Below, piece by piece: positions 60,574 to 64,000 of a DNA stretch of 64,000 nt. Source of the DNA: JAXLXE01 sp046328115. GTDB taxonomy: Bacteria; Chloroflexota; UBA6077; JACCZL01. The DNA is taken from NCBI GenBank assembly GCA_046328115.1, contig JAXLXE010000001.1, positions 1,364,001 to 1,428,000 of the forward strand, read 5' to 3'. A program made the position numbers and the translations under genes. The notes below the pieces were generated by a model, which saw only the letters and a list, made by a program, of their open reading frames with translations, ran no database searches and was not told the DNA's origin. Position 1 is the stretch's first letter. Every line of letters begins with the position of its first letter.

Positions 60574-61818
60574 ATGTCGGAAGGCTTTGGTTTGTCACGT
60601 CCCTTTTCGATGGGCCCACTAGGACTGGGTGCCCAGTCGACCGCGCACTTGCAGCTCTACGGCCTGCTGGCCTTGCTCGTACCGGTCTTTCTGTCGCTAC
60701 GCGCCCTTCTGGCCGTGGAGGCAACCGTCCCCCTCCCGGCCGCCGAGCCCCGCGTGGTGGAGGTGCCCAGGATCATCGAGGTGCCGGTGGAGCGCATCGT
60801 TGAGCGGATCATTTACGTCGAGGTGACGCCCACTCCGCAGTCTGGTGCGCCCGTACCCGCCACCATCGCGCCTCGCCCCGCTTCGTCTGTTCCCGTCCCT
60901 ACATCCGACGTGGCGGTAGCGGCCGTCCAGCAAGCGGTAACCGCCGTACCGGCCCTTGCCGCTATTTTTGCCCCGCTGCCGCAGACGGCATCTGACGTCT
61001 CGGACGCCGTGGTCGCAGCGCAGGCAGTGCCCGCGCTCAACACCGTGACCGGACCGGACCCCGGCAACACGACGTTGGGCCAGACCACTGCCGATTCAGC
61101 CCCGGTGCAGCCGCGCGCGAGCCAGGTGGCTCCGCGCATTCAGATTGCGTTCCCGTCCATGCTCGCCGCTCCCTTAGAACCACCTGCCGGTCTGGCATCG
61201 CAAACGGTGGTGGTCAACACCACGAACCGGTCCAATCGGAATCGCAACAACGATGATTCGTCATCATCGAGCGCTTCGTCCGACATTGTGGGGCAGCCGG
61301 GCTCGCCCGGTGGTGGCGGCGCGGGCGACAACCCATCGAACGTTGTGAGCGCACCAACCTCCCGCGGAGGTGCCGTGGTGGCTGACCCATCACCGGGGGG
61401 CGGCGGTGCTGGAGGGGACGGCTCCCCTGGACCAGTCCCCATTCTGCCTCAGCAGCACACGACTGCGGTCGTTGCGCCTATCGGCAGCGGCCAGAGTTTG
61501 TCTCCAGATCGAACGCCGGATACCGCCGCCTCCGCGGACGCGGTAGCCGCGGCCATGCGTGCGGCGATCGGCAACACGACCGCCGCCGCCGTCAGCCCGG
61601 CTGCACCGGTCGGACGCGATGGCGGCGCGGCCGCGCCAGCGACCGCCACGAGTAGCACCGAGCCATCGGTCCAGTCCAGCCCCTCCTCCCGCGACCACGG
61701 CAATCGCAACGCCCAGAAGTCATCGGAGTCGCCGAAGTCAGCCCCTGACCGCCGAGACTCCGCCGCCGTCCGAACGGCCGGTCAGCCCCCCAGCGCCTCG
61801 CCATCCGGCCGCAAGTAG
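60574..61818 (+). CDS. Low-complexity anchored or secreted protein
   Basis: 414 residues from ATG 60574; a GTG at 60547 is also in frame. One hydrophobic helix (LYGLLALLVPVFLSLRALLA) lies near residue 30, then a Val/Glu-Pro pattern (VVEVPRIIEVPVERIVERII), probably an extended strand or helix pair. The remaining 330 residues are Ala/Pro/Thr/Ser/Gly-rich with an Asn/Ser patch (NRSNRNRNNDDSSSSS). No catalytic motif. Codon use and lack of stops in the other frames reflect GC-rich repetition, so the coding call rests on the helix and downstream order. Divergent from the PAS kinase. Confidence 0.6.
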   Translation: MSEGFGLSRPFSMGPLGLGAQSTAHLQLYGLLALLVPVFLSLRALLAVEATVPLPAAEPRVVEVPRIIEVPVERIVERIIYVEVTPTPQSGAPVPATIAPRPASSVPVPTSDVAVAAVQQAVTAVPALAAIFAPLPQTASDVSDAVVAAQAVPALNTVTGPDPGNTTLGQTTADSAPVQPRASQVAPRIQIAFPSMLAAPLEPPAGLASQTVVVNTTNRSNRNRNNDDSSSSSASSDIVGQPGSPGGGGAGDNPSNVVSAPTSRGGAVVADPSPGGGGAGGDGSPGPVPILPQQHTTAVVAPIGSGQSLSPDRTPDTAASADAVAAAMRAAIGNTTAAAVSPAAPVGRDGGAAAPATATSSTEPSVQSSPSSRDHGNRNAQKSSESPKSAPDRRDSAAVRTAGQPPSASPSGRK

Positions 61819-61845
61819 CGCCTCAGGTCTGTTAGCCGGCGCGAG

Positions 61846-63015
61846 TCAGTTCGGCACGGGCCAGTTGGCCGGATAGATCACGTACACGGCGCCGTGCGAC
61901 GCCATCTGCCAGAGCCGCTCAAACGTCCGGCGAGGGTACGTTCTGCGGACCGGCTGGCCGAGCCGGGGATCGGCGGCGGGCTCGTTGACCACCACCGCGC
62001 CGTCCTCAGCCACGCCGACCACGACGAGAAGGTGCCCATTCGTGGATCGGATGGGAGCCTGCGGCAGCTCCCCCGGTTGCCAGGCCACGCTGGCCACCAG
62101 CGGAACGCCTGATTGGATCCATGGCTCCATCTCCGCCACACTCGCCAGCCGGGTCACGTAGGCGATGAGGCCGTGGCTGGCCGCGAACGCGGTGTTGAAG
62201 GGCCAGTTGCCGTTCCCGCGGTAGACCGGGTCGTAGGTGCCGACGGCGGCGTCAGGAACGGTGCGATCCATAGACCCGTCCCCGGTCACGCGCGCCCAGT
62301 ACGCCATGACCATGCTGGTTGACGTGGGACTGCACCACACCTCACCACCGCCCGGATACACCATCTGCGATCGCACTGGCACGTCCAGCACCCTGCCGCG
62401 CGCCGCGCCTTCGTCCGCACCCGGGGCATAAGCCACGTGGTCGGTGGCCACGGCCGTCACGATAGACACGCGGGCAGGTCCGTGCAGACCCACCCGTACC
62501 TGGAACTGCTGGCTGGACGACTCCAGCGCCAGCGTATCGGTCAGCACTCGGGCCGCGGCGTCATCCTGACCATCCACGCTGTGGCGGTGTGCGGTATCTC
62601 CAGTCGACCACACTCCCAATACGTACCACCGCGACCAGCCCTCAGCCAGGCTGGCCCGAGCGCTCACGTCGATCCAGCCATCCTCTCCGGTGGAGGCATT
62701 CCACGACACAATGAGCTCGCGGAACCCGCGTGGCACCTGCACAACTGGTCCCGTGGCCGCTCCGACCCCACGACCCTGCGCGTCAAGTTCCGCGTCGCGG
62801 AGCTCGATGGCGCCGTCTGGCCCCACGCCCACACCGGCGAGCTGCCAGGCCGCGAAGTCCACCGCGCCGCGCTGCTTCCAGAGCATGTGCGCCGACCCCA
62901 AGATTTCAGCCATACCGACGGAGGCGCCGCTCAAGCGCAAGAGGGTAGCAGCGAGCGGTACCGCCAGCGTGAACCGTCGCAGCGCTGCTCGGCGCGACAT
63001 GACCGACGAGCCCAT
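61846..63015 (-). CDS. Tat-exported C39-like cysteine peptidase
   Basis: 389 residues from ATG 63015 with GGAG nine bases upstream. The N-terminus SRRAALRRFTLAVPLAATLL is a twin-arginine signal. The middle region (about 60-210) is a beta-rich domain seen in several secreted bacterial proteases. The C39_2 papain-like domain has the nucleophile Cys in GEVWCSPTSTSMVMAYW, His in STNGHLLVVVGV and Asn in VVVNEPAADPR. Bacteriocin-processing C39 domains are fused to ABC exporters; this one is free and extracellular, so it likely cuts or cross-links exported polymers. Follows the partial glycosyltransferase-like gene by 21 bases. Confidence 0.85.
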   Translation of the reverse strand: MGSSVMSRRAALRRFTLAVPLAATLLRLSGASVGMAEILGSAHMLWKQRGAVDFAAWQLAGVGVGPDGAIELRDAELDAQGRGVGAATGPVVQVPRGFRELIVSWNASTGEDGWIDVSARASLAEGWSRWYVLGVWSTGDTAHRHSVDGQDDAAARVLTDTLALESSSQQFQVRVGLHGPARVSIVTAVATDHVAYAPGADEGAARGRVLDVPVRSQMVYPGGGEVWCSPTSTSMVMAYWARVTGDGSMDRTVPDAAVGTYDPVYRGNGNWPFNTAFAASHGLIAYVTRLASVAEMEPWIQSGVPLVASVAWQPGELPQAPIRSTNGHLLVVVGVAEDGAVVVNEPAADPRLGQPVRRTYPRRTFERLWQMASHGAVYVIYPANWPVPN

Positions 63016-63036
63016 CACGGGGCACTCCAAGGCATC

Positions 63037-64000
63037 CTATCGCACTGTCACGTCGCGCAGCACCACGGCCCGACCATCGCGTGGTTGCGCCGGCCCGGGG
63101 TGTTGCGGCCCCGCGGTGGGCAATGGAGCCGCGTCTGCCCCCATGACGCGAAGCTCCAGGCGGTACTGCCCTGGCGGCAGGCTTGCCGGCACCTGCACTC
63201 CACAGCGGCAAAGCCAAACCCCCGGGATGCTCTCCGCGTCAGCGGCTAGCGGCACCGCGAGCCACCCGGAATCCCCCGCCTGGCCACGTAATCCTACCTG
63301 CAGCACCGTGCCCTCAGCGCCAGCACTCAGCGGCCGCCAGTGCATCCGTAGACCCAGGTTCCGCCCCTGTCGCAGGCTAGCCGACTCCAGACCGTAGCCA
63401 ACAAGCTCTACGCGGTCGCCAAACCGCGTGCTGATGGGAGCCCCGGTCGACGTACGGTAGACGCGCGCCATCTCCGTTCCCAGAACATTGACCTCGGCGA
63501 CAGGCGTCCAGGCAAGGTACTGCTCCGCGAGGAAGTCCGGCCGCGGCGCGACGATCAGGCTGCGCACATAGACCACGAGGAAATCGTAAGCGGCGGCGTC
63601 ACTGCCCTCGGCGGGCATAACCTGGCCCCTAAACTGGGGATCCAGGACGGTCGTGTATATCTCATCCGGCATCGCGACCTTGAGCCGCGCCGCGTTTGGC
63701 TGGGCGTTGAGGAACGCGGCCACACCATCCAGTCCCTCACCCCAACCGCTGGCCAGGCGCACGGCCGCCGGCACACCTGCGAGCAGTGGGCTGAGCGCGT
63801 TGGTACCGTAAGGCCAGGAGCCTCCGATAGCGCCACACTGGAGCAACACGACCACGGCGGAGAATCCGGCCGTCCGCGCCGTAGCGGACAGCGGTACCAA
63901 TCGCGCCATGCGCCACAGGCCGAGCCCCGCAAGCAAGTCCAACGGTGGAAACGCCGGGAGCGCGTACCGGTCCGCCTCTTTGGCGGCGACGGTCATGGCG
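63037..64000 (-). CDS. C-terminal part of a membrane glycosyltransferase-like protein (cut by window edge)
   Basis: The minus frame is open from its stop at 63037 to base 64000, so the N-terminus is missing; an ATG at 63996 is internal. KEADRYALPAFPPLDLLAG is typical of the ends of ArnT/PMT-type (GT39/GT83-like) transferases. Two hydrophobic helices follow (LLAGLGLWRM region and GFSAVVVLLQCGAIG). The 240-residue tail is a soluble beta domain with GYGLESASLRQGRNLGLRMH and ASLPPGQYRLELRV, seen in membrane glycosyltransferases with extracellular domains. The full protein would add sugars from a lipid donor outside the membrane. Downstream C39 peptidase is probably co-transcribed. Confidence 0.65.
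   Translation of the reverse strand, partial: AMTVAAKEADRYALPAFPPLDLLAGLGLWRMARLVPLSATARTAGFSAVVVLLQCGAIGGSWPYGTNALSPLLAGVPAAVRLASGWGEGLDGVAAFLNAQPNAARLKVAMPDEIYTTVLDPQFRGQVMPAEGSDAAAYDFLVVYVRSLIVAPRPDFLAEQYLAWTPVAEVNVLGTEMARVYRTSTGAPISTRFGDRVELVGYGLESASLRQGRNLGLRMHWRPLSAGAEGTVLQVGLRGQAGDSGWLAVPLAADAESIPGVWLCRCGVQVPASLPPGQYRLELRVMGADAAPLPTAGPQHPGPAQPRDGRAVVLRDVTVR

Overview
GC-rich bacterial DNA with dense protein coding, many GTG/TTG starts and short intergenic gaps. Several traits suggest a member of the Chloroflexota: Tat/lipoprotein solute-binding proteins with long Ala/Pro linkers, a TAXI-type TRAP system with a fused membrane subunit, a stand-alone MetE catalytic domain, and large secreted Pro/Thr-rich proteins. 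This placement is inferred from gene style; no rRNA or tRNA gene is visible. Both window edges cut genes: gltB at the left and a glycosyltransferase-like membrane protein at the right.

Layout. 1-5 kb: 5' end of glutamate synthase with a structured, terminator-bearing leader; a YgjP-like metalloprotease, a cupin, an amidinohydrolase, and a RibD-reductase/dehydrogenase pair. 5-13 kb: a six-gene minus-strand operon (citrate synthase, PrpF-type isomerase, aconitase, stand-alone MetE domain, class III aminotransferase, threonine-synthase-like enzyme whose start appears to be CTG). This is the most interesting metabolic unit. 13-23 kb: tRNA modification (trmI, miaB), a large seven-bladed FG-GAP surface protein on a Pro/Thr stalk, a cyclic-diphosphoglycerate-synthase-like GTPase with a methyltransferase and dtd, an FmdB zinc ribbon, and argC. 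23-31 kb: an operon of amidohydrolase, hypothetical protein, 1518-residue polytopic membrane protein and PrsW-like protease.

31-36 kb: a probable redox operon (two small anchored proteins, ApbE flavin transferase, ferric-reductase-like haem membrane protein, OmpR regulator, histidine kinase). Four exactly phased 11-bp TTAA-type direct repeats precede it and look like the regulator's operator. 36-45 kb: transport: an MFS carrier, an ABC sugar-type importer (binding protein and two permeases, no ATPase here), a decayed second binding protein, a 17-bp inverted repeat, and a TAXI TRAP transporter. 45-50 kb: argF, a second two-component system, HtpX protease and a secreted protein.

50-64 kb: tandem family 2 glycosyltransferases, an SGNH hydrolase, an MBL hydrolase, an acyl-CoA synthetase, a duplicated-domain secreted protein, a DMT exporter, a PAS histidine kinase, a low-complexity anchored protein, a Tat-exported C39-like peptidase and the partial membrane glycosyltransferase. 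Two copies of a dispersed extragenic repeat flank the glycosyltransferase/SGNH block. A -10 element TATACT (or TATGAT), sometimes with an upstream TG, recurs before many genes. No CRISPR array, insertion sequence or prophage was seen.
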